From assembly GCA_032719365.1 (NCBI GenBank), contig CM064871.1, positions 68,683,586-68,747,585 on the forward strand: a stretch of 64,000 nucleotides of DNA, in the 5' to 3' direction. The notes under the pieces were generated by a model. That model was not told the DNA's origin. It did not search any database and was given only the letters and a program-made list of their open reading frames with translations. The translations under genes were made by a program, and so were the position numbers. The DNA is from Prinsepia uniflora (taxonomy: Eukaryota > Streptophyta > Magnoliopsida > Rosales > Rosaceae). Positions within the stretch are counted from its first letter, which is position 1. The number at the start of each line of letters is the position of its first letter. Below, in pieces: positions 34,688 through 44,376 of this stretch.

Positions 34688-34830
34688 CCTTTTTCTTTTG
34701 CTGACTTTTTTTTTTATCAAAAAACAACAGTCACGACGCCGTCTATGGGAATCGAACCCACGACCACGTGGTTAAAAGCCACTCGCTCTACCAGCTAAGC
34801 TAAGAAGACTTGCCTTTTCTTTTGCTGACT
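34688..34830 (-). mobile_element. tRNA-derived retroposon with 18-19 bp target-site duplication
   Basis: A tRNA-Lys-like sequence (34,738-34,809) is followed on the minus strand by about 20 bp and an A-run (plus-strand T-run 34,707-34,715). The unit is bounded by near-identical direct repeats 'cctttttcttttgctgact' (34,688-34,706) and 'ccttttcttttgctgact' (34,813-34,830), which differ by one T. A tRNA head, an A-rich tail and a long TSD are the signature of LINE-mobilised retroposition, as in SINEs. No SINE-specific body is present, so it is either a minimal SINE or a retroposed tRNA transcript. Confidence 0.8.
34738..34809 (-). tRNA. tRNA-Lys(UUU)-like sequence within the retroposon, probably pseudogene
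   Basis: On the minus strand the 72-nt sequence folds as a cloverleaf: a 7-bp acceptor stem (gtcttct with agacggc, one mismatch); a D arm gctt-agctggta-gagc; an anticodon arm with loop CTTTTAA (anticodon TTT) over a 4-bp GTGG/CCAC stem; and a T arm with GTTCGATTC. No intron and no encoded CCA are present. The acceptor mismatch, the unpaired base at the top of the anticodon stem and the flanking TSD argue against a functional gene. A T6 run about 11-16 nt downstream could still end Pol III transcription. Confidence 0.65.
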
Positions 34831-35083
34831 AGAAAAAAATACCTAACAAGCGCTATATTAGTGTCTTGTTTTTTTTTTAAATGATAAATGCATTCCACAC
34901 GAACAGGGAAAATCTAGGCCACAACCAAAACGTGAAAGCACAAGAATAGAAACAAGAAACAGAGAGTATGAACTACAACAACGAAAAGTGGATCCAAAGT
35001 ATTGTGCAGAATTCCACTCAGAAGGAAAACTTCAGAGACCACTAACATATGAGGAAGTCCAGGGAGCCTAGAACCATGGTACA

Positions 35084-38000
35084 TGTCAGGACCGGTCCCA
35101 AATCCCCCGGGATTAACGTGGGACCTGCCTGATCCCGTCTGACACGAAGTGTTCGTGTCAGACCAGGGAAAATTCCATCTCTAGCCCTCGTCGGGGCTGT
35201 CAGAGTGCGTCAGGATTGTAGGAGGAGGGGAGTGATGTCTCGTCTCTGCTACAGCCCGCATCCGCGATCAACCTGAAGGGCATTAAAACACAAAAAGTCG
35301 TGAGTGGACAAAAACAATCATTTTATTAAAAACATTTTCACATAAAGACATTTATGCCCTTCATTAAAATCATATGCATGTATTTTAACCATTTATCAGA
35401 CATTCATAAAATCATTTGAAAAAATTCTCAAAACCTTTCAAGGGTTCATGCCCGGCCCCATAAACCGTCATGACCCATAAATCCATTTGGGTCCCTGACC
35501 CGAAATCAAATTCCACAATTCAAAAACCTTTAAACCACTACATGTGGGAACTCAGCCCAAATCCATTCTCAGTGAAACACCAAAACACAGAATACGGGGT
35601 CTCTGCCCAAATCATTTCTAAAACATCGAATACGGGATCTCCGCCCCAAATCACTTTCTGTAAAACCTCATACGTATCAACATACGTATAACCCATCCTA
35701 GGCACTTTCGGAGAAGATGCCAACTCGGGGCACACAGCCCCTAGGGAACACATCCCCGATATAGTCATGATGTCGTCATATCTATCTAGTGTGCACACTA
35801 CTCGGGGTCTCACTCCGAGTCTTCTCCTAGGAATCTCCATCTGGGAGGCTCAATCTCTGGATCTAGTCCGAGCTCTCTCTCTGGATCTAGTCCACATATC
35901 TCTCCGGAATCTGGTCCAGGACCACAACAATATAAGTAACCACCACTCCTGGAATAGGATCCCTATGGGGATACCCACTCTGGTATGTGGATCGTGACTC
36001 TCCAGGTCGACGCTGAAGGAGACCATATAAACAATATGGAGGGTTCATATCTGTTCAATTCTTTTCTTTCTTTGTCAAATCACTTTTCAACTGGGTCTCA
36101 AACCCGATTCATCTCAACGGGATTCCTCGAATCAGATTCAAATTCATTTCACAGGTCTTGGCCTAAATCCTCAGTTCAACAGGGTCTCATGCCCGAATAC
36201 TCATTTCATAAACCGAACTGAGACTCAAGCCCGATGTTACACTCAACTGGGCATCTAGCCCGATATCACGATAACTGGGCCCTAAGCCCAAAACCATAAC
36301 TCAACGGGACCTCAAGTCCGATTTCACAACCAACAGGGCCTCAAGCCCGATATTATAAACCAACGGGGCATCAAGCCCGATAGTACCACTAACTGGGCCT
36401 CAAACCCGAACCGTAAACCAACTGGACCCTCGGTCCGATCGTATGGCTCAAATGGACCCTAGGTCCGATTCCTAGTCAAATCAAATGGACTCCAAGTCCG
36501 AGAGTTTCCAATCAAATGGGTTTCGTGCCTGATTGCATATTTCTAAATCCACAATCCATTTATTAAACCGTTATCGAAAACACGGTACGCAAAGGTACGA
36601 CATAAAGCCGAAAACCTCGAAAAACGTGCATATATGTCGATCCTAAGCTACCATAATCAAATGCACTCATGGCATCACAAAACTTATATTAAAACAATTA
36701 TAAAACATTTATGCATGCACCTAATTCATAAAATAAGTTCACTCACAGACCATCCGAAGCTGCGCCTCGATGCGCGTGCCATAATCGTCTCACGGATCAA
36801 ACATTGCCTCCGGGATTCCCGAACCTGTCCAAATTCATTTAGAGGGTTACTAATAGCCTCATTAACCTCTCATTGAAGTCCCATAATTTTCCCGATTTTC
36901 TAACTATTTTTAAAACCGAACCTAAACCTTTGGACGTCCCGAACTATATCGAAACGATGTCCGATTGACACGAAACCAGTCCCAAAATATTCGTTACATC
37001 GAATAGATGATTTGCGTGTTTAACACATCCCCAGAAACCCCACCACACGCTGCCACACACCGCCCAAAGGGCCTGCGCGTGGGCTCACGCGTCGGTGAAC
37101 AGTTCATCTTCCTCAGCGATCGAACCGGGTCTGGCCGGTTCACTGGTTCTCCTGGACCGGCGTGACCGGTCTGACCTGGTTTCTCACCCTATTTTCATCC
37201 AATCTTTTCCTTTTCGATTCCAATCTTCCTAATTTGATGTTTTCTATCATTTTCAATTAATAAACCTAGAGGAAACTAACTAAAACTCACGGTTTGATTT
37301 TGGTCCAAACGGTTCAGTTTCCCGAGTGCACCCAGGGCTGCTCAGCCCTACTCAGTCGTTCAAAACTTCCTCTAGGCATTCCTAACAACCTAATATGCTA
37401 TATCCAAGCACCCAAAACCATCCATAATGCAAGAATCAAAATCAAATGGAAAAATGGACAAACCGAGCTACCTTCTCGGGTTCAAGGCCGCTGTCTACGG
37501 CGGCGTGGCTTCCAGCCGGCCACCATCATCCACCCTTCATTCTCTCAGCCTCTGGGCTTCACAGGCATGGTCAGCTGGGTCAAGGGTTTGGTTTTGGATT
37601 GAAAATGGCGATCGGTTTGGGTTGGAGGAAAAGGAAAATGAATGATCGATGAAGGGAAGGGTGAGATGCATGAATATGTTTGGCTGGGAAATGGATGGGT
37701 GACACTTGTCACTCATCCATTAGCTGTCTAAAAATCTAGGCCCACTAAAGACAAAACTTCACTTTTTGTCTCGAAACACGTGTCGCCGTAAATAGTTCCC
37801 TGGAACTTCCGTGAACTGTAACTTCTCCGTCGAACGTCCGAATTCGACGTGCTGCCTGTCTACGAATTCATATCAACCCGATCTACTTAACGGTCTTTGA
37901 CCCTCGGCCATCAGATCTCCCGGGTCAAAAGTCAATTTTGGCCCAAATTACCAAAATGCCCTTAAACTTTCCGAACGTCATAACTTTTTCCTCGAACGTC

Positions 38001-38240
38001 GGAATCAAGCGTGCCACCTGTCTATGAACTCGTGACGTCACGAACTACGTCATAGTCATTGGACAAAGTCCAATTGACCGTCCGAATGAAAAATCAATGA
38101 TTTGCCCATTCTAAGGAAAAATCGTCATTTCGCCCGAACGTTCGCTAATCCTCGTCTAATCCCTAATTAGCCTTCGATTAGCGAGGCTAATCCATCATTA
38201 ATTCTTAATTAATCTCGTTAATTCGGGACGGGCCGTCACA
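35084..38240 (-). repeat. Family A solo LTR, minus strand, TSD GTACA
   Basis: Plus-strand text starts TGTCAGGACCGGTCCC and ends GGGACGGGCCGTCACA, 3,157 bp, with GTACA at 35,079-35,083 and 38,241-38,245. Inverted family blocks are all present: the 'gggcctcaagcccgat' minisatellite at about 36,220-36,540, the 'aacgatgtccgattgac' block near 36,953, and W-box text near 37,925-38,110. It sits in the 3' untranslated part of the LINE. Confidence 0.93.
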
Positions 38241-38394
38241 GTACATGTCAGATGCTGGGGGTGGGGAGTGGGAACTGGGCAGTCCGCCCTTGTTCAGGAT
38301 GAACACCAGTGAGGATGGTGGCTTGGTGATCCAGGTGCCCAGGCTCATCCTCAAGGTAGCCAGCGATGTGACGTGGTCTGTCGCATTATTTCCA

Positions 38395-38733
38395 TCACAT
38401 ATCGTACAGGATTAGGAGCAAAAGGTGAAGGCAGCGGGTACATCCAGGATTCTTGATAGAATTGGAAAGAGCTCCTATTTTCCCGTGGGCAATTTGTCCC
38501 CGCAGACACTCAATGATAGTTTGGGAGTCAGATTTGATGATGATGTTATAGAGGTGTAGTAGGTCTTTGGCGAACTGGTAAGCTTCAAGAACAGTAGTAG
38601 CCTCCACGAGAAGGGCGCAATTCACAGAGCTAAGGACTGTTTTTTCTCCAATGAACTGGCCCTCCGAGTTCCTAACCACAATGCCCATTCTAGACCGACA
38701 AGAATTGGGGTGCGAGGTTGCGTCCACGTACAT
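38395..38733 (-). pseudogene. LINE RNase H (RVT_3-type) domain
   Basis: The frame encodes about 112 residues with YVDATSH at the start (the first catalytic Asp), then MGIVVRNSEGQFIGEK, then LLVEATTVLEAYQFAKDL (the conserved Glu in an EA.A..A-like helix), and KSDSQTIIECL (the third acidic residue). This order is that of the plant LINE C-terminal RNase H. The Met at 38,733 is internal to the original polyprotein. Confidence 0.8.
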
Positions 38734-39049
38734 TTTTTAGCAGAGGGGGGGGGGCGCTCTCTAGATGTGTGTGTTTGGGGAAAGCATGGTTGGGCGAGTA
38801 GGGATTGGGGGGAGCAGTCGAGTTTGCCTCCGAGAATTCGAGGATGGCTCGCTGAAGGTTTTTAACTTACTGGAGTGGGTTGGGCATACTGTGTTCGAAA
38901 ACAGCATTATTTCTAACTTTTCTGATTTTCCAGAAGGTGAACATACTGTTTCCCATTATTTGCTTTCTTTAGGCTTTGGAAATGGAATCTCCACTGATAG
39001 CTCCCAACATCCAGGCGTTGATGGAGGTGATAGAATTCTTATCCATGAT

Positions 39050-39286
39050 ATATTAATGAAGATTGCTTCCAAACCACAGGGGATCAACCCAGGGGCAAAG
39101 GAGCAGCAAATGTTCCACTATTTCCTCACCCCCATCGCAAATAGGGCAGATGAGATTGTTTCTGATTATTCTCTTGGTCAGGTTGGCAACGGTTGCAATC
39201 CCATTATGCAAGACTCGCCGAGACGAGACAAGAAATTGTGGATACTGTGGTAGCCATACTTTACAGAGTAACAAACATTCTTATTC
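39050..39286 (-). pseudogene. LINE zf-RVT zinc-binding domain fragment
   Basis: The minus strand encodes SSRRVLHNGIATVANL, then CPICDGGEEIVEHLLLLCPW. The Cys-X2-Cys...His...Cys pattern is that of the reverse-transcriptase zinc-binding domain of plant LINEs. Frameshifts separate it from the RNase H segment, and the LTR at 39,287 cuts it off from the reverse transcriptase. Confidence 0.8.
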
Positions 39287-39296
39287 TAACATGGCC

Positions 39297-40828
39297 TGAC
39301 AGGACCCACCCCTAATCCCCCGGGATTAAGGGCTAAATTTCGGTCCCGTCTAACTTACGCATGACACGAAGGTTAAACCAATGTCTAACCTCCATGTGAC
39401 ATGTAAGTCGGACAAGAAATTTTTGATCCAACCGTCCTAAAAGTATCCAGGCTTCCCAGAGTGCACCGAAACTACTGTGGATTGCGGGTGTGATGTCCCC
39501 GTCTCTCTCGACCAACAGCCCGCACCGCAACAACCTGGAGGGTATCGAAAACACAAAAAGACTATGAGTGGACAAAAATAAAGTATAAGTTTGAAAACAG
39601 TTCAATAAACAATTACATTTTTACCCTCCATGTAAAANNNNNNNNNNNNNNNNNNNNNNNNNNNNNNNNNNNNNNNNNNNNNNNNNNNNNNNNNNNNNNN
39701 NNNNNNNNNNNNNNNNNNNNNNNNNNNNNNNNNNNNNNNNNNNNNNNNNNNNNNNNNNNNNNNNNNNNNNNNNNNNNNNNNNNNNNNNNNNNNNNNNNNN
39801 NNNNNNNNNNNNNNNNNNNNNNNNNNNNNNNNNNNNNNNNNNNNNNNNNNNNNNNNNNNNNNNNNNNNNNNNNNNNNNNNNNNNNNNNNNNNNNNNNNNN
39901 NNNNNNNNNNNNNNNNNNNNNNNNNNNNNNNNNNNNNNNNNNNNNNNNNNNNNNNNNNNNNNNNNNNNNNNNNNNNNNNNNNNNNNNNNNNNNNNNNNNN
40001 NNNNNNNNNNNNNNNNNNNNNNNNNNNNNNNNNNNNNNNNNNNNNNNNNNNNNNNNNNNNNNNNNNNNNNNNNNNNNNNNNNNNNNNNNNNNNNNNNNNN
40101 NNNNNNNNNNNNNNNNNNNNNNNNNNNNNNNNNNNNNTCTGAGTGAATTCTCACGGTCTCAACTATGCACTGTTTTTCAGTCCTTCAACCCGTGCACTCA
40201 CCTGTTTTTAAAATTTGAGAAAGACGGTGAAGAGGCTTCCATACCCATCTAGAGGAAGCCAGGTGTCCAAAACCTGGTGGACACACACCTCTGATGCAGC
40301 CAAGTGTCCCCTGATCACTGGGCACTAATCCCAATGCAAGAAATGACCAAATTTCCCCCTTACCGCACAAATTACCATTTTGCCCCTCGCGTTCCGAGAC
40401 CCACAACTAATTCATCTGAAGTCCGATGACGATGTGCCGCCTGTTGTTGTATTCAAGGCATCGAGACCTTCCTAACGGTACTCGAAGTTCGTGAAAATTT
40501 CATGTCGTTTGCAAAGTCAACAAAATGCCCCTTGTTAACCAGAATTACCAAATTACCCTCGACCTTCCGAACGTAATAACTTCCTCCTCGGATGTCGGAA
40601 TCGGACGTGCCACCTGTCTATGTACTCGTGACGTTCCGTACTACGTCATAGTTATTGGTCAAAATCCATTTGACCGTCCGAACGAAAAGTCAATATTTTT
40701 GCTCATTCCAAGGGCAAAATCGTCATTTTGCACCATCTGTCCGAACACCTCCAACTAATCACCGATTAACTTCACTAATCCATCATTAATAACTAATCTA
40801 ATTCCAATTTCCAGGACGGGTCGTTACA
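39297..40828 (-). repeat. Family A solo LTR nested in the previous LTR, TSD TGGCC, incomplete because of an assembly gap
   Basis: Plus-strand text starts TGACAGGACCCACCCC and ends CAGGACGGGTCGTTACA. TGGCC lies at 39,292-39,296 and 40,829-40,833. The visible ends are typical: the terminal block and 'gtatcgaaaacacaaaaagac' on the left, W-box text at 40,480-40,690 on the right. The middle is the N gap, so the true length is probably nearer 3 kb than 1.5 kb. Confidence 0.88.
39638..40137. other. Assembly gap of exactly 500 N
   Basis: A run of 500 undetermined bases. Its round size suggests a placeholder rather than a measured length. The apparent frame across it is an artefact. Confidence 0.99.
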
Positions 40829-42043
40829 TGGCCGGTTCTAGAGAACTGGACTCACCTGCTTGTCATGTTAGACCATGGATAGTTTTATCTTTAATTAATT
40901 TGGAACCTTAGTTAAATAAAATAAATCTATCTCACGGAAATACCGCCCATATCCTACGCAGTTCCCAATCGGTGGTTACATTTATTAGTTACACTTTTAC
41001 TCGTTCTACAAATCCACTCTTTTATTTACTTCTATTATATACAAGCCCTTGATGACTTATATGGATTCCTATACATTTAGTCGCAATTTAAGGAAACGGG
41101 TAACATAACAATATATCATAACAACACTAATAGTCCCTCTTAATTGATTTATGAACAATCCAAACATCTTATAACCCAATTCCATCATAAAAAAACAAAA
41201 CTCTGTAAGTAACACAATAATTAAACAAGTTTCATAATTAAAGGATCATTAAACAATAATTATAGAATATTAAGAATATTCTTATAATATAAGAAACTCG
41301 AATTTATGCCTAAACAGAGACCAATAATTCTACAAATTATACTATTAAATTCAGAAAATTATAAGGATAAAATTTCATGAAGACCGGACCTCCCAAAACA
41401 GCCCGCACACTCCCTCACGCGCCGCCATGAGTTCTCTGTGCATGAGGTCACGCGCCTGCATAGGTCACCTTCAACCTCAGTCGGAGCGACCTGTTTCTCT
41501 AGTTTTGGGCGGCCCAACTCGCGACATTGACCCAGCTATATCTCGGTCGTTACACGACCATTTTGGTTGATCCAAACATCCAGATTAATTGCAAGAAGCT
41601 AAGGATTCGATCTATAAACTCATATATGAAGAATATTTACTCTTTCATATGGTTCTATCTTGCCAACCTGACGACCATGGCTTCCAGGGGGTCATCCTTG
41701 GTGTTTCCTTGCCCAAATTCCATCTTTGTTAGTCTAGGGAGATCATAGAACCTCCAGGAGTGTCACTGATCACTAAGAAGGCCATTCCTTAGCCTGAAAC
41801 CACAAACTCGATATACAATCTTCATGGGTTTCACCATTCTCATCGGTCTTCCACCTTCCTTCACATCCAAATCCTTCTTTTTTTTCCCAATCTCCTTATT
41901 CTCTCCTATTTCCCATAGAGCCCTTAGAATCGTCTCCCTCTCACGATTTCTTTCCTTCCTTATTTTTCTCCCTTTTTCGGTGGTCTTGTTCCCCAATGAA
42001 CCCTTACAAACATACTCCTTCTTAAATAAGATGAGTATGTCGG

Positions 42044-42044
<1 letters not shown>

Positions 42045-42082
<38 letters not shown>
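42045..42082. repeat. Poly(G) run of 38
   Basis: An uninterrupted G38 (after cggc) lies inside the diverged LTR. It creates spurious Gly and Pro runs in the overlapping frames. It may be a real mononucleotide expansion or a sequencing artefact. Confidence 0.95.
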
Positions 42083-42083
<1 letters not shown>

Positions 42084-42377
42084 AGAAAACATAGTGAGGT
42101 TTCTAGAATCAAACATGTGTGATATCACATGTTCAATAACAAAATTACCAAATTGCCCTTCATAAGAAAAATTACCAAAATACCCCTACAAGGTTTAGAC
42201 CCGAAACATAACCGTTCGATCTTCGTTTCCAACATGACGCCTGTCAGTGAACTTGGGAGATCGAGACCTTTTTAATGGCGTTTTCGGAATCGCTAAAAAC
42301 TGTCCTGGTCAAAAGTCAGCATTTGACTTAGGGGTAAAGTTGTCATTTTCCTATTTTCAAATGTCTGGGGTGTTACA

Positions 42378-42921
42378 TATTCCCTGGCCAAATTAGACGA
42401 TCATCATAAGTTTTCCTTCCAATTGGGGGTTTGAGGACATATGGAATATCCTTAGGTGCAATAAGATTCTCCACTACTTCTATAATCCAACCTCCAATTT
42501 CCCAATTGATCAGGAAGTCAACTTGCTGATGGGCTTGGATCGTAGTGTTGCGTCGGGGCTTGGGGAAGCCAAACTCAGAATTTCGGAGCCATTTATCAGT
42601 CCATAGACAAGCTCTACTCCCATTTAGGACCTGTCAGCATGAATCATTTATGATGATCTCCCTAGCAGTTAGGACGCTGCTCCAGGCCCAAGAGTCACGT
42701 CCCCCTTTCTTAGCCTGAAGGAAATGGTTAATGGAAAAATATCTGGCCTTGAGAAGGGTGTCCCATATCGAATTGGGCTTCGTGATAAGACGCCATCATT
42801 TTAGACCATGATAGCGAGGTTCAGCTCGTGGAGGTCCTGAAAGCCCATACCTCCACACTGTTTAGGAAGCCCAAGGGAGGCCCAGCTGACCAAGTGGAAA
42901 CCCAAGGAAGTGACTATTGTA
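42378..42921 (-). pseudogene. LINE reverse-transcriptase C-terminal region fragment
   Basis: On the minus strand the text translates, with frame changes, to GGMGFQDLHELNLAIM followed by words such as KNDGVL and the typical linker to zf-RVT. It is the 5' end of the truncated LINE, directly inside the 15-bp TSD at 42,922. Confidence 0.7.
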
Positions 42922-42936
42922 CTATATTAGTGTCTT

Positions 42937-44014
42937 ACGTACGGAAACTCAGCTTTGTGCCTAAGCCTCATCAAGCAAGAGAAACCCTATATGAGGTTTA
43001 CACCAATAAGCATCAATCCTTCTCTTGAATAACTCTTTTACGCCTCGAGAAGGTTGACTACGAAGAATAACCTCAAAGGATTCAAACCCAAGGCTCGAGA
43101 CATTCCAAACTTATATCAGTTCTCCCCTTAAATAACCAATTTCTTTACGGCCTTGAATACTAGTTAGAAAAAATGACCTCAGAGGATCAAGACTCAGAAC
43201 CAAGACATCCTTAACTTGTGCCCTCATTATTTAACTACTCTTAATTATTTCTAACAAATTAAATTTTTTATTAACTAAGGAAATACAGCTGAGAGTTAAT
43301 TTCTACACTCTACTTTTAATTCTGATTTTGTTCAAAATGGAGTGGAAAAAGTAAAATATGAATTAATTGGATTATCAAAGAAGCTTGTTGAGTCATTGAG
43401 AGGTATGGGCTGTGTTCATTCCTTGTCAAACAGTCAAGGTTAGAATGAAGAGGGTGAAGATTATGTCAGCATAGGCATGGTTGGTGGTGGTTGCTTCTCC
43501 CCAAAAGGAGTAAACAATGTAATGTGAGACACTGAGACCCCATCAGTTGTGCCTCTCAGCCACTCATGGCTTTTATAATGCTAAAAGAATCTTGAAATCG
43601 GATTAGTGGACCTGCGAGATTGTTTGAGATTAATCATTAAAGTGAATTTGTATTTATCTCATTTACAGGTGTCAGAATTATTCTTCTTCAAAATCAAATA
43701 TCAAATCAAAATTCAAGTAGAAAATTCTAATAATGAAGTAGTGTTATATAACTGGGTCACTAGGGTAAGGAGAAGAAGCGAGTCTTGATTTGTCATCATG
43801 TGGGGGGGCTTTGGTTTTTAAACATACCCAAGTACCCAACTTCTTTTGCTTTTTTTGGGTTTTGGTTTTGGTTTTGGTTTCTGTGAGGAGGAAATTCCAA
43901 ACTACGCATGAATTATGTGGATGTGGCGTCCACTTATTATAGTGCATGTGAATTGGTGAAAGGACGATATGGAACTATGCTTATAAGTCATTGGTCAATC
44001 TTTCGAATTCTACT
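42937..44014. other. Spacer with degenerate direct repeats, no confident gene
   Basis: Near 43,060-43,110 and 43,170-43,215 a degenerate sequence ('aacctcaaaggattcaaac...gacattcc' and 'gacctcagaggatcaagac...gacatcc') is repeated about 110 bp apart. A G/T-rich 'ttttggttttgg' tract lies near 43,858-43,880. Short frames here have no recognisable domain. Confidence 0.5.
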
Positions 44015-44376
44015 TGTTGATGCCAAAAATGGCACCAACGAGATCGGGATGATTACGGATAAATATTAAGACACAAACACGTACGTGGTTCACCCGAATC
44101 GGGTTACGTCCAAGGGACAAACTTTCCGAGATAGTTTTATTGATAATAATAGTGCTTACATATTTGTGGTCTTGAGCCATTGAGGTAAATGTGGAGAGGA
44201 TGTCTCCACATGTGTTGTGGAGTTGCGAGCTTGTTTTACAAATGAAGGGATGTCCTCCTTAAATAGGCAAAAATTAGGATTTCCATTATATTATGAGCCA
44301 AGTGCGGAGTGAAATCCCGCACGAATACTACTCATTCTCGTCAAGTCTTAATTTAAGAAGTGGGTGTAGAGTCTAC
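44015..44376 (-). repeat. LTR-like sequence of a third family, minus strand
   Basis: Plus-strand 'tgttgatgccaaaaatggc' at 44,015 would be an LTR end of the CATCAACA type. 'cacgtacgtggttcacccg' near 44,079 and a minus-strand TATA-like 'tatttaagg' (near 44,260) fit a short plant LTR. The other end is placed at the 'gtctaca' near 44,376 but no TSD was found. Treat as a probable solo LTR or TRIM remnant. Confidence 0.45.

Larger units (their letters stand above)
39287..42377 (-). repeat. Diverged family A-like LTR, minus strand, TSD TATTC, carrying a nested LTR
   Basis: The right end (minus-strand start) is TGTAACACCCCAGAC at 42,377, and TATTC is found at 39,282-39,286 and 42,378-42,382. The far end reads TGTTA rather than TGTCA on the minus strand. 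Inverted family features include 'cacgcgcc...cacgcgcctg' near 41,415-41,455 and W-box text near 42,310. The remaining text is AT-rich and clearly more diverged than other copies. It contains a 38-G run at 42,045-42,082. Confidence 0.68.
34868..42921 (-). mobile_element. 5'-truncated L1-like LINE, minus strand, split by LTR insertions
   Basis: A perfect 15-bp direct repeat 'ctatattagtgtctt' occurs at 34,853-34,867 and 42,922-42,936. Just inside the left copy is a T-run (34,869-34,878), i.e. the poly(A) tail on the minus strand. From 42,921 leftward the minus strand encodes the end of a LINE reverse transcriptase (GGMGFQDLHELNLAIM near 42,860-42,810), then a zf-RVT domain (39,280-39,050), then an RNase H domain (38,733-38,395). 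LTR insertions at 39,287-42,377 and 35,084-38,240 interrupt it. Without them the LINE is about 1.8 kb. All frames are broken. Confidence 0.88.

Noticed and set aside
34738..34809. Functional nuclear tRNA-Lys gene
   Set aside because: The acceptor and anticodon stems carry mismatches and the unit is bounded by a long target-site duplication with an A-tail, so I list it as a retroposon with a tRNA-like head.
39621..40154. 177-residue frame
   Set aside because: It is almost wholly made of undetermined bases in the assembly gap.
41763..42165. Frames with poly-Pro / poly-Gly tracts
   Set aside because: They are produced by the G38 homopolymer within an LTR.
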